A DNA stretch of 64,000 nucleotides, from assembly GCA_965235975.1 (NCBI GenBank), contig CBDDZZ010000002.1, forward strand, positions 186,001 to 250,000. Reading direction: 5' to 3'. Position 1 is the first letter of the stretch; each line of letters opens with the position of its first letter. Source of the DNA: Fontibacterium oligotrophicum. Its GTDB lineage: Bacteria > Pseudomonadota > Alphaproteobacteria > Pelagibacterales > Pelagibacteraceae. This document shows positions 26,277-34,099 of this stretch, piece after piece. The notes beneath the pieces were generated by a model, which was not told where the DNA came from, did no database searches, and was given only the letters and a program-made list of their open reading frames with translations. A program made the translations under genes and the position numbers.

Positions 26277-26351
26277 TGGTGGGCATCGTAAGAATCGAAC
26301 TTACCACCCCTTGCGTGTCGAGCAAGTGTTCTACCAATGAACTAGATGCCC
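26277..26351 (-). tRNA. tRNA-Val (GAC anticodon) with C33
   Basis: Acceptor GGGCATC/GATGCCC, D-stem GTTC/GAAC, anticodon stem CTTGC/GCAAG and T-stem GTAAG/CTTAC all pair perfectly; discriminator A and CCA (26279-26277) are encoded. The 7-nt anticodon loop is TCGACAC, so the anticodon is GAC for valine, but position 33, almost always U, is C. The 5-nt variable loop rules out the alternative reading as tRNA-Ser(CGA). Confidence 0.9.
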
Positions 26352-26365
26352 TTAAAAGTAAACAA

Positions 26366-26441
26366 TGGTGGGCGATGAGAGACTCGAACTCCCGACCCTC
26401 TCGGTGTAAACGAGATGCTCTACCAACTGAGCTAATCGCCC
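26366..26441 (-). tRNA. tRNA-Val (TAC anticodon)
   Basis: Acceptor GGGCGAT/ATCGCCC, discriminator A, CCA encoded (26368-26366). The anticodon loop TTTACAC gives TAC with a normal U33. It stands 14 nt upstream of tRNA-Val(GAC), so the two valine tRNAs form a tandem pair, possibly from duplication. Confidence 0.97.
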
Positions 26442-26492
26442 TTTTAATTTAAAAATCTTGTATAACAGTAATTAGCAAAAGTGAAATAATAA

Positions 26493-26747
26493 TTACTTAG
26501 GTAAATACTTTTTAAATGCTGTAGTTTTTGAGAATACTTTTCCTTTTAAAAGATTAAATGTATTTTCATCGTCTTTTTTAATTTTTGAGCAAGTAATTAA
26601 ACCGTACTGATCTGCAAATTGATTTTTATAAAATGTCTGTTTATTTTTAAAATCACTCACACAATTCTTTAAATAATCACTAGGATAAAAAAACCAGATA
26701 ATAAGCAACAGAGGAATTATATACCAATATTTTTTAATTATTTTCAT
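26493..26747 (-). CDS. Small predicted membrane-anchored protein, function unknown
   Basis: I do not recognise this 84-residue protein. It begins with a short basic stretch and one hydrophobic helix (about residues 8-21, YWYIIPLLLIIWFFY), then a soluble basic part with two cysteines (NCVSDF, ITCSKI) that would face the periplasm if the helix is an uncleaved anchor. It ends FKKYLPK. It is divergent from the TauE/SafE gene, 58 bp apart, and upstream of the tRNA-Val pair. Codon use looks like its neighbours. Confidence 0.6.
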   Translation of the reverse strand: MKIIKKYWYIIPLLLIIWFFYPSDYLKNCVSDFKNKQTFYKNQFADQYGLITCSKIKKDDENTFNLLKGKVFSKTTAFKKYLPK

Positions 26748-26805
26748 TTTTTATTATTAAGTACTATTTATTAACTAAAAATATATAAGTTAAGAAAAAT
26801 TTATT

Positions 26806-27633
26806 ATGGATTGGATACAAATTTTTAATCTTTTAATTGTAATGATGATGGCCGCTTCAGTTGCTGGCTTTATGGCAGGTCTCCTTGGTGTAGGAGGCGG
26901 CTTAGTAATGGTTCCTGCACTTTATTATGCATTTACAGTTCTTGATTATGAAATGGCAACTAAAATGCATTTAGCTTTAGGAACTTCTTTAGCAATTATT
27001 ATACCTACATCTATCATGTCTACTCGTACGCACATGAAATTTAATGCAGTTGATTTTGGCCTGATAAAGTCTTTTGGTATTTATATTGTTTTAGGTGTCA
27101 TCGTTGGAACTTTATTGGCATCTAATCTAAAAACAGCCAATTTAGTATTATTTTTTTCAGTTTTTGCATTCTTGGTGGGTTTGTTTTTCTTATTTTTAAA
27201 ATCAAAATTAGAAGAAACTGAAAGAAATATTCCAAAAATTTATAAAATTATTATTGGAAATTTTATAGGTTTTATTTCAGTGCCTTTAGGTATTGGTGGG
27301 GGGTCACTATCAGTGCCCTTTATGAGATTATTTGGTTACGATATGAGAAAGGCTATTGGAACATCTGCAGCTATTGGAATTTTGATTGCAATTTCAGGAA
27401 CTATTAGCATGATTTTAAGTGGAGCTATATTTGCGGTAGTTAATTCCCCACTTAGTTTTGGTTACTTTAATCTTGCGGGTTTTTTAGTTTTTGTACCGGT
27501 AACTATGCTAATGGCCCCACTTGGGGCGAAAGTTGTACATAAAGTAAGTAGAAACTTAATTACAAAAATTTTTGGAATTTATTTAATTCTAATTTCTTTA
27601 AGAAGCTTTATGGAATATTTAAATATTAAATAA
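26806..27633 (+). CDS. TauE/SafE family sulfite/anion exporter-like permease
   Basis: Inner-membrane permease of the TauE/SafE family, which moves small sulfur- or carbon-containing anions; the substrate is not predictable. The 275-residue protein has about eight hydrophobic helices and both internal repeats of the family glycine motif: AGLLGVGGGLVMVPALYYAF near residue 25 and PLGIGGGSLSVPFMRLFGYD near 163. Its stop lies 1 nt from the convergent lon stop. Confidence 0.87.
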   Translation: MDWIQIFNLLIVMMMAASVAGFMAGLLGVGGGLVMVPALYYAFTVLDYEMATKMHLALGTSLAIIIPTSIMSTRTHMKFNAVDFGLIKSFGIYIVLGVIVGTLLASNLKTANLVLFFSVFAFLVGLFFLFLKSKLEETERNIPKIYKIIIGNFIGFISVPLGIGGGSLSVPFMRLFGYDMRKAIGTSAAIGILIAISGTISMILSGAIFAVVNSPLSFGYFNLAGFLVFVPVTMLMAPLGAKVVHKVSRNLITKIFGIYLILISLRSFMEYLNIK

Positions 27634-27634
27634 T

Positions 27635-30047
27635 TTAATTAACTGGTCTTTCGTTTGAAACTTCTTTTAGTTTTTGAGTTTGCGACATATCAATTTCAAC
27701 CCAATCGATTGGTGTTAATGATTTAGTCAAAGCAACTTTAAGGACTTCATCAACAGTTTTAACAGGTATAATTTTTAAACCATCAATTACATTCTTTGGA
27801 ATCTCAGCAAGATCTTTCTCATTTTCATCAGGTATTAAGACAGTTTTAATCCCGCCTCTTAAGGCTGCTAATAATTTTTCTTTTAAACCGCCAATTGGAA
27901 GTACCCTTCCTCTTAATGTAACTTCTCCAGTCATAGCCACATCTCTTTTAACAGAAATTCCAGTTAATGATGAAACAATTGATGTAACCATTGCTATACC
28001 TGCTGATGGTCCATCTTTAGGCGTTGCTCCTTCAGGAACGTGAATGTGAATATCTTTTTTTTCAAAAACAGGAGGAATAATACCGTACTCTAAACATCTA
28101 GATCTAACAAAAGATTTTGCGGCTTTTACAGACTCCTGCATTACTTCACCTAGTTTTCCAGTAATTTCCATCTTGCCTTTGCCTGGCATTATCAAAGATT
28201 CTATAGTTAACAATTCACCACCAACCTCCGTCCAAGCAAGACCAGTTACAATTCCTGTGCCATCTTTATTTTCAATTTCACCGTATTTGAATTTTTTAAC
28301 GCCAAGATAATCATTAAGATTTTTTTCATCAATTTTAATCAAATCTTTGGTTTTAGTTACAATATCTTTAACCCCTTTTCTTGCTAGTTTTGAAATCTCT
28401 CTTTCTAAACTTCTAACTCCAGACTCTCTTGTGTAGTATCTAATAATATCCTTCAGTGCTTCGTCAGACACGGCCCATTCCCCTTGCTTTAATCCGTTTT
28501 CTTTAATTTGTTTTGGTAAAAGATATTTTTTAGCAATTTCCATTTTTTCATCTTCTGTGTAACCAGAGATTCTAATTACTTCCATCCTGTCTAATAATGG
28601 ACCATGAATGTTTAAAGTATTTGCGGTAGTTACAAACATTACATTGGACAAATCATAATCTACTTCAAGATAGTGATCGTTAAATGTTGTATTTTGTTCT
28701 GGGTCCAATGCCTCTAATAATGCTGATGAAGGATCTCCTCTATAGTCATTACCAATTTTATCAATTTCATCTAATAAAATTAAAGGATTATTTTTTCCAG
28801 ATTTTTTCATCATCTGAATTATTTTTCCAGGTAAAGATCCTATATATGTTCTTCTATGCCCTCTAATCTCTGCTTCGTCTCTAATACCACCTAGAGGACA
28901 TTCTTACAAATTCTCTTCCTGTAGCTTTCGCTATAGATTTACCTAAAGACGTTTTTCCCACCCCTGGCGCTCCTACTAAACAAAGAATAGGTCCTTTGAT
29001 TTTATTAATTCTACTCTGCACTGCCAAAAATTCTAAGATTCTATCTTTTACTTTTTCTAAACCATAATGATCTTCATCAAGAATTTTTTTTGCATTGTTA
29101 ATGTCGGTATTAACTTTTGAGGTTTTTCCCCAAGGCAATGAAACCATCCAATCTAAATAATTTCTAACAACAGTAGACTCCGCAGACATTGGACTCATTG
29201 ATTTTAATTTTTTTAATTCCGATAAAGATTTTTCTTCAGCCTCTTTTGGCATTTTAGCTTTTTTAATAGCCTCTTCTAAATTTTGAGTCTCATCTTTTCC
29301 ATCTTCTGTTTCGCCTAATTCTTTTTGAATAGCTTTTAACTGTTCATTTAAATAATATTCTCTTTGAGTTTTTTCCATTTGGTTTTTAACTCTGCCTCTA
29401 ATTTTTTTCTCAACTGATAAAACTTCAATCTCACTCTCAATAAAAGTTAAAAGAGACTCTAATCTATTCTGAACAGATAAATTTTCTAAAATTTTTTGTT
29501 TTTCAACTAAACTAATTTGTAATTGATTAGCTACTGCATCAGCAATTTTTGATGGTTCTTTTGTATCTTTAATTGTTTCAAGACCTTCTTCTGATACTTT
29601 TTTTGAGACTTTAACTAATTTATCAAATTTATTTAAAACTGCTTTTGATAATAAAGATAAATCTTCTTTACCAAGATCGTCCGCTAATGTTGAGCAAGAA
29701 GCCAACAAAAAATTCTTCTCTTCATTATGATATTGATTAATTTTTACTCTTTCTTTCCCTTCTACTAAAATTTTTACTGTTCCATCTGGAAGTTTTAACA
29801 ATTGTAATATTTCGCCTAAGCAACCAACTTGGTAGATTTCATTATCTTTTGGATCATCTACATCATGACTTTTTTGTGCAGCAAGTATAATTTTCTTATA
29901 CTTATCCATGACATTATTTAAGGCGTTAATAGACTTTTCTCTTCCAACAAAAAGTGGAACTACCATTCCAGGAAAAACAACAATATCTCTTAAAGGCAAT
30001 ACTGGATATTGAGCCTGATTATTTTTTTGCGATTCTTTAACTTCCAT
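27635..30047 (-). pseudogene. lon: ATP-dependent protease Lon, reading frame broken by one extra base
   Basis: Lon is the AAA+ protease that degrades damaged and regulatory proteins. The N-terminal part (ATG at 30047) has the substrate domain (YPVLPLRDIVVFPGMVVPLF) and Walker A GAPGVGKTSLGKSIAKATGR, then stops at 28881 after EFVRMSSRWY. One extra G on the plus strand at 28896/28897 causes this. Removing it restores RMSLGGIRDEAEIRGHR and an uninterrupted 803-residue protein of normal length, including the catalytic Ser (PKDGPSAGIAM) and Lys (GLKEKLLAALRGG). Nothing else is decayed, so a sequencing error or a very recent mutation is likely. A sigma32 promoter precedes it. Confidence 0.9.
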
Positions 30048-30063
30048 AAATGAATAATAGTAA

Positions 30064-30081
30064 TTGTTATATTTATAACAA
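30064..30081. promoter_or_regulatory. 18-bp perfect palindrome in the lon leader
   Basis: TTGTTATA-TT-TATAACAA, perfect over both arms. It lies between the predicted lon transcription start (about 30085) and the ATG, 16 nt before the start codon. It could be a DNA operator, or an AU-rich RNA hairpin that melts with temperature. No matching known site was recognised. Confidence 0.45.
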
Positions 30082-30091
30082 GATTAACTTT

Positions 30092-30119
30092 ATATGGGGA
30101 CGTTTAATGCAATTTCAAC
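30092..30119 (-). promoter_or_regulatory. Sigma32 (RpoH) heat-shock promoter of lon
   Basis: On the minus strand GTTGAAA (30119-30113), a 13-nt spacer and CCCCATAT (30099-30092) match the RpoH consensus CTTGAAA / CCCCATnT with a single mismatch. It lies in the 81-bp clpX-lon spacer with a leader of about 38 nt. Lon is a classic RpoH target, which supports the call. Confidence 0.8.
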
Positions 30120-30128
30120 TGTGAATAA

Positions 30129-31412
30129 CTAGCCTATTTTACTCTCTTTATTATTTACTGAAGCGTTAGAAGTTTGATTGTTTTTCTTTGAATAAGTTAG
30201 TAATGGCTTTATTTTTCCCTCCACAACATCTTTATTAATCACGACCTCACTTATGTTTGATTGTGAAGGGAGCTCAAACATTGTTTCAAGCAAAATATCC
30301 TCTAATATTGATCTAAGTCCTCTCGCGCCTGTTTTTCTAACCAAAGCTTTTTTAGCGATAGCGGATAATGAGTCTTTTGTAAAAGTAAGTTTTGCTCCTT
30401 CAATTTCAAAAAGTTTAGCATATTGTTTTAGAAGTGCATTTTTTGGTTCTTGTAAAATTTTAATTAGAGCCTCTTCATGTAAATCGTCTAAAGTAGCAAC
30501 TATTGGAAGTCTTCCTATAAATTCAGGTATAAGCCCAAATTTTAATAAATCCTCTGGCTCTAGCTCTTTTAATATTTGACCGGTATTCTTATTGTCGTGT
30601 TCTCTAATTGTTGCACCAAAACCCATTGCGGTGCCCTTGCTTCTTAATGATACAATCTTTTCTAATCCACCAAAAGCTCCTCCGCAAATAAATAGAATAT
30701 TAGTTGTGTTAACTTGTAAAAATTCTTGTTGAGGATGTTTTCTTCCCCCTTGTGGTGGAACACTTGCAACTGTTCCTTCCATAATTTTTAAAAGGGCCTG
30801 CTGAACTCCTTCTCCAGAAACGTCTCTTGTAATAGAAGGGTTCTCGGTTTTTCTACTAATTTTATCAACTTCATCAATATAAACAATTCCTCTTTGTGCT
30901 TTTTCAACATTATAATCTGCAGCTTGTAATAATTTTAGAATAATATTTTCAACATCTTCTCCAACATAACCTGCCTCAGTTAATGTAGTAGCGTCAGCCA
31001 TAGTAAATGGAACATCTAAAATTTTTGCAAGTGTTTGTGCTAATAAAGTTTTTCCACAACCCGTTGGACCTATAAGCAAAACGTTAGATTTTGAAATTTC
31101 AACATCTTTACTACTTTTAGAATCTTGATTTAATCTTTTATAATGATTGTGTACCGCAACAGATAAAACTTTTTTTGCTTTATCTTGACCGATTACATAC
31201 TCATCTAAAACTTTGCAAATTTCTTTTGGTGTTGGAACCCCAGCATCATCTTTAACAAAATTACTTTTGTTTTCTTCTTTGATGATGTCCATACAAAGTT
31301 CGACACACTCATCACATATAAAAACTGTTGGACCGGCTATAAGTTTTCTAACTTCGTGCTGGCTTTTTCCGCAGAAGGAGCAATAAAGTGTATTTTTATT
31401 ATCTTTAGCCAT
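30129..31412 (-). CDS. clpX: ATP-dependent Clp protease ATP-binding subunit ClpX
   Basis: AAA+ unfoldase that feeds ClpP. The 427-residue protein has the N-terminal C4 zinc-binding domain (CSFCGKSQHEVRKLI and FICDECVELC), Walker A GPTGCGKTLLAQTLAK, Walker B IVYIDEVDKIS, the pore loop GYVGEDVE and the ClpP-contact IGF-type loop region near GLIPEFIGRLP. It lies 111 nt after clpP with a hairpin between them, and 81 nt before lon. Confidence 0.98.
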   Translation of the reverse strand: MAKDNKNTLYCSFCGKSQHEVRKLIAGPTVFICDECVELCMDIIKEENKSNFVKDDAGVPTPKEICKVLDEYVIGQDKAKKVLSVAVHNHYKRLNQDSKSSKDVEISKSNVLLIGPTGCGKTLLAQTLAKILDVPFTMADATTLTEAGYVGEDVENIILKLLQAADYNVEKAQRGIVYIDEVDKISRKTENPSITRDVSGEGVQQALLKIMEGTVASVPPQGGRKHPQQEFLQVNTTNILFICGGAFGGLEKIVSLRSKGTAMGFGATIREHDNKNTGQILKELEPEDLLKFGLIPEFIGRLPIVATLDDLHEEALIKILQEPKNALLKQYAKLFEIEGAKLTFTKDSLSAIAKKALVRKTGARGLRSILEDILLETMFELPSQSNISEVVINKDVVEGKIKPLLTYSKKNNQTSNASVNNKESKIG

Positions 31413-31451
31413 GTTTAAAATGATCGAATCAGTAAGAATTTATAAAACAAT

Positions 31452-31473
31452 GACTTGCCTCTAAAAGCAAGTC
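31452..31473 (-). promoter_or_regulatory. Hairpin between clpP and clpX
   Basis: On the minus strand GACTTGC (31473-31467) pairs perfectly with GCAAGTC (31458-31452) around an 8-nt loop. It is followed by ATTGTTTTAT rather than a clean T-run, so it may be a weak terminator or an RNA-processing/attenuation point that separates clpX expression from tig-clpP. Confidence 0.45.
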
Positions 31474-31523
31474 TAAGTTGAATCTAATCAATATGTTGTG
31501 TGTAAATTATATGTATAATTCAA

Positions 31524-32138
31524 CTAATCGAGTTTTTTTTCCACTACTTTATCAATAATACCAAAATCTTTAGCTTCTTCAGGACTCATAAACTTATCCC
31601 TCTCTAAAGCTTCTTGAATTGATTTTATATCTTTGCCAGTATGCTTTGAGTAAATTTCATTAAGTCGTTTTTTTACATAAGAAATTTCATTAGCATGAAT
31701 TTGGATATCTGTTGCTTGTCCTTGAAAACCAGCTGAAGGTTGATGAACCATTATACGTGCGTTAGGTAAAGAAAATCTATGACCCTTCTCACCCGCTGCT
31801 AACAAGAACGAACCCATGGAAGCTGCCTGTCCAATACAAATTGTTGAAACAGGTGATTTTACATATTGCATGGTATCATAAATTCCAAGTCCATCAGTAA
31901 CAATGCCTCCAGGACTATTAATATATAAAAAAATTTCTTTTTTTGGATTTTCAGACTCTAAAAAAAGTAATTGAGCGCAGACTAAACTTGCAACATGAGA
32001 ATTTACCGGTCCAACCAAAAAAATAATTCTCTCTTTTAATAGTCTAGAATATATATCGTAAGCTCTTTCACCTCTGCTGGTCTGTTCAACCACCATTGGA
32101 ATGAGAGTATTCATTTGGATATCAATCTGATCATTCAT
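31524..32138 (-). CDS. clpP: ATP-dependent Clp protease proteolytic subunit ClpP
   Basis: Serine protease that forms the double-ring chamber used by ClpX. The 204-residue protein has the oxyanion/active-site segments GGIVTDGLGIYDTMQY, CIGQAASMGSFLLAAG (catalytic Ser) and RIMVHQPSAGFQGQATDI (catalytic His), with the catalytic Asp in the ERDKFMS region. It starts 26 nt after tig, so tRNA-Leu, tig and clpP appear to be one transcript. Confidence 0.98.
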   Translation of the reverse strand: MNDQIDIQMNTLIPMVVEQTSRGERAYDIYSRLLKERIIFLVGPVNSHVASLVCAQLLFLESENPKKEIFLYINSPGGIVTDGLGIYDTMQYVKSPVSTICIGQAASMGSFLLAAGEKGHRFSLPNARIMVHQPSAGFQGQATDIQIHANEISYVKKRLNEIYSKHTGKDIKSIQEALERDKFMSPEEAKDFGIIDKVVEKKLD

Positions 32139-32164
32139 AGAGAATCAGATTCTACAAGCTTTGC

Positions 32165-33631
32165 TTATTTTTTACTAATCTTTTTTGAGGATTTTGATTT
32201 ATCCTCTGATTTTGTATATTTTTTTGATTTATCATCACTACTCGTTGCTGACTTTGTTGCTGACTTAGATTTAAGATTAGACGATAAATCTTTTACAAGT
32301 TCTTCTAATTCTTTCTTATTTACTTCTTTAGCCTCAACCTTAGCCTTGGACTTAACTAGCTCAACAATTTTATCCTCATAAATGGGTCCTCTAAGTCTTG
32401 TAATTTCAGAAGGATTTTTTTGATAATAATCTCTTATTTGTTTTTCCTGCCCAGGATACATGCTCATTTGTTTTTGCAATTCTTGTTGGAGCTCTTGTGT
32501 AGTCACTTGAATTTTATAATCTTCACCAATTTGATTTAATACTAAAGCTAGTTTCACTCTTCGCTTAGATATATCTAAAATATCCTCTTCTTCTTCTTTA
32601 GTAAGTTTTATGTCTGAATGATCATGTCCGTGTTTATGATCGTCATGAGGTTCATTCTTATGAGCTTTTTCGTGAATAAAACTATGTTTAACAATTTCTT
32701 GCTCATTTTTTACTAAATCCTCTGGTAAATCAAACTTACAGTTTTTATCTAGATAATCTAAAATTTCTTTTCTAATAATTGTCTCTGTAATTGAAGATTG
32801 TTCTTTAGATAGTTGTTTTTCTAATAAAACTTTCAAATCATTTAAATCTTTTGCACCTAAATTTTTTGCAAATTGATCATCGATTGCTACAGGCTCTGAT
32901 TTTTTAACTTCTAAAATTTTACAATTAAATAATGCGGTCTTACTCGCTAATTGTTTATTTGGATAATTTTCTGGTAAATTAATCTTAACATCCTTTTTAT
33001 CACCTGGTTTGCAGGTTAATAATTTTTCATCAAAACCCTTAATGAAAAGTTCTTTTCCTAAAATAATTTGAACTTTTTCGCCTTTGTTTCCCTCAAAAGG
33101 TTTACCATCGACGCTTGCTTCAAAATCAAAAACTACTAAATCGCCTTTAGCTGAACTTTCACCTTCTTTTTTATTAACATATTTTTTTTGTCCCTCTGCT
33201 AATAAATTTATTCTATCGTCTAAATCTTTTTTCTCTATTTTTAATTTATAATCGGTAAGATTTATTTTTTCTAATTCAATTTTTTTTATATCTGGAGTTT
33301 TTTCTACAGAAATTGTGTACTCTAAATCTTTATCTTCGCCAGAAGATTTAATCTCAATTTTAGGTTGGCTAGCAGGCTTAATTTTATTTTCAGATAAAGC
33401 TTGATAAGTATTATCTTGTAAAATTTTTTCTAAAACTTCTCCATACAACGCTTGAGCAAATTGCTTTTTTAATAAATCAACAGGTGCTTTTCCTGGTCGA
33501 AAACCTTTAATGTTTATTGTCTTCTGTAATTCAATAACTCTCTCTTCAATTTTTTTATCGATCTCTTGTTTTTTAACCAAAACATTAAGATTAGTCTTTA
33601 ACCCTTTAGTTTCCGATACTGTTACTTTCAT
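32165..33631 (-). CDS. tig: Trigger factor (ribosome-associated chaperone/PPIase) with His-rich insert
   Basis: Trigger factor docks at L23/L29 and shelters nascent chains. I use the ATG at 33631 (MKVTVSETKGLKTNLNV), 488 residues; an in-frame ATG at 33640 overlaps the CCA of tRNA-Leu. The N-terminal domain has the ribosome-binding signature GFRPGKAPVDLLKKQF. The FKBP-like domain runs about residues 160-245 (GDLVVFDFEASVDGKPFEG). Within the C-terminal domain, around residues 313-340, is a histidine-rich segment (HDDHKHGHDH). It ends with a Ser/Lys tail of about 40 residues. Both additions are unusual. Confidence 0.95.
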   Translation of the reverse strand: MKVTVSETKGLKTNLNVLVKKQEIDKKIEERVIELQKTINIKGFRPGKAPVDLLKKQFAQALYGEVLEKILQDNTYQALSENKIKPASQPKIEIKSSGEDKDLEYTISVEKTPDIKKIELEKINLTDYKLKIEKKDLDDRINLLAEGQKKYVNKKEGESSAKGDLVVFDFEASVDGKPFEGNKGEKVQIILGKELFIKGFDEKLLTCKPGDKKDVKINLPENYPNKQLASKTALFNCKILEVKKSEPVAIDDQFAKNLGAKDLNDLKVLLEKQLSKEQSSITETIIRKEILDYLDKNCKFDLPEDLVKNEQEIVKHSFIHEKAHKNEPHDDHKHGHDHSDIKLTKEEEEDILDISKRRVKLALVLNQIGEDYKIQVTTQELQQELQKQMSMYPGQEKQIRDYYQKNPSEITRLRGPIYEDKIVELVKSKAKVEAKEVNKKELEELVKDLSSNLKSKSATKSATSSDDKSKKYTKSEDKSKSSKKISKK

Positions 33632-33639
33632 ATTCTTCA

Positions 33640-33723
33640 TGGTGCGGGAGAAAGGACTTGAACCTTCACATCTTTCGATACCAGTTCCTAAGACTGGCGT
33701 GTCTACCGTTCCACCACTCCCGC
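33640..33723 (-). tRNA. tRNA-Leu (TAG anticodon)
   Basis: Acceptor GCGGGAG/CTCCCGC, discriminator A, CCA encoded (33642-33640). The anticodon loop CTTAGGA gives TAG, and the long variable arm fits a leucine tRNA (84 nt). The final A of CCA is also the A of an in-frame ATG for tig. Confidence 0.97.
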
Positions 33724-33751
33724 TTTAATATTAATAAAATTTCGAATTGCG

Positions 33752-33780
33752 AATATATCCACATTATTAAATGCTTTCTA
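33752..33780 (-). promoter_or_regulatory. Possible sigma70 promoter for tRNA-Leu(TAG)-tig-clpP
   Basis: On the minus strand TAGAAA (33780-33775), a 17-nt spacer and TATATT (33757-33752) precede the tRNA by 28 nt. The -35 matches 4 of 6 and the -10 matches 5 of 6. No other promoter is visible before tig or clpP. Confidence 0.4.
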
Positions 33781-33854
33781 GGATTTATTCTTAAATTTAA
33801 GATGCAAAAGAGGAGTATTTACTTATATAAAAAGCACATTTAACAAAAATTTAA

Positions 33855-34097
33855 ATGATACGTTACATTATAATTATCACCGCAATTGTTCTACCATTTA
33901 TAATTTATTATTTGCTCGTTCGTTTCACTAAAAAAATTAATAAAAAATTTCCAATAATTACCCTTTCATCAATAAGTCTCTTACTATTAGTTGTTGCTTT
34001 AGTTTATCTAAGATTTACAAGTGTAGAGCCAGTCGGATTAAAATATATCCCTCCAAAATTTGAAAATAATAAAGTAGTTCCTTCGCAAGTAAAATAA
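33855..34097 (+). CDS. Small two-helix membrane protein, DUF6111-like
   Basis: The 80-residue protein has a hydrophobic helix at about residues 4-22 (IIIITAIVLPFIIYYLLV), a basic loop, a second helix at about 35-53 (ITLSSISLLLLVVALVYLRF) and a short tail ending YIPPKFENNKVVPSQVK. A small alphaproteobacterial family with two helices and a PP...(D/N)G/NK(I/V)VP tail is known to me as DUF6111; the match is from memory and its function is unknown. It is convergent with nnrDE, stops 2 nt apart. Confidence 0.6.
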   Translation: MIRYIIIITAIVLPFIIYYLLVRFTKKINKKFPIITLSSISLLLLVVALVYLRFTSVEPVGLKYIPPKFENNKVVPSQVK

Positions 34098-34099
34098 TA

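Noticed and set aside
26300..26325. Reading the odd tRNA as tRNA-Ser(CGA)
   Set aside because: Keeping U at position 33 would give CGA, but the variable loop is only 5 nt, the stems then mispair, and the rest of the molecule is valine-like.
28881..28901. Programmed ribosomal frameshift in lon
   Set aside because: The site ATG TCC TCT AGG has no recognised slippery heptamer or convincing stimulatory structure, and a similar one-base insertion occurs in nrdB, so an error or mutation is simpler.
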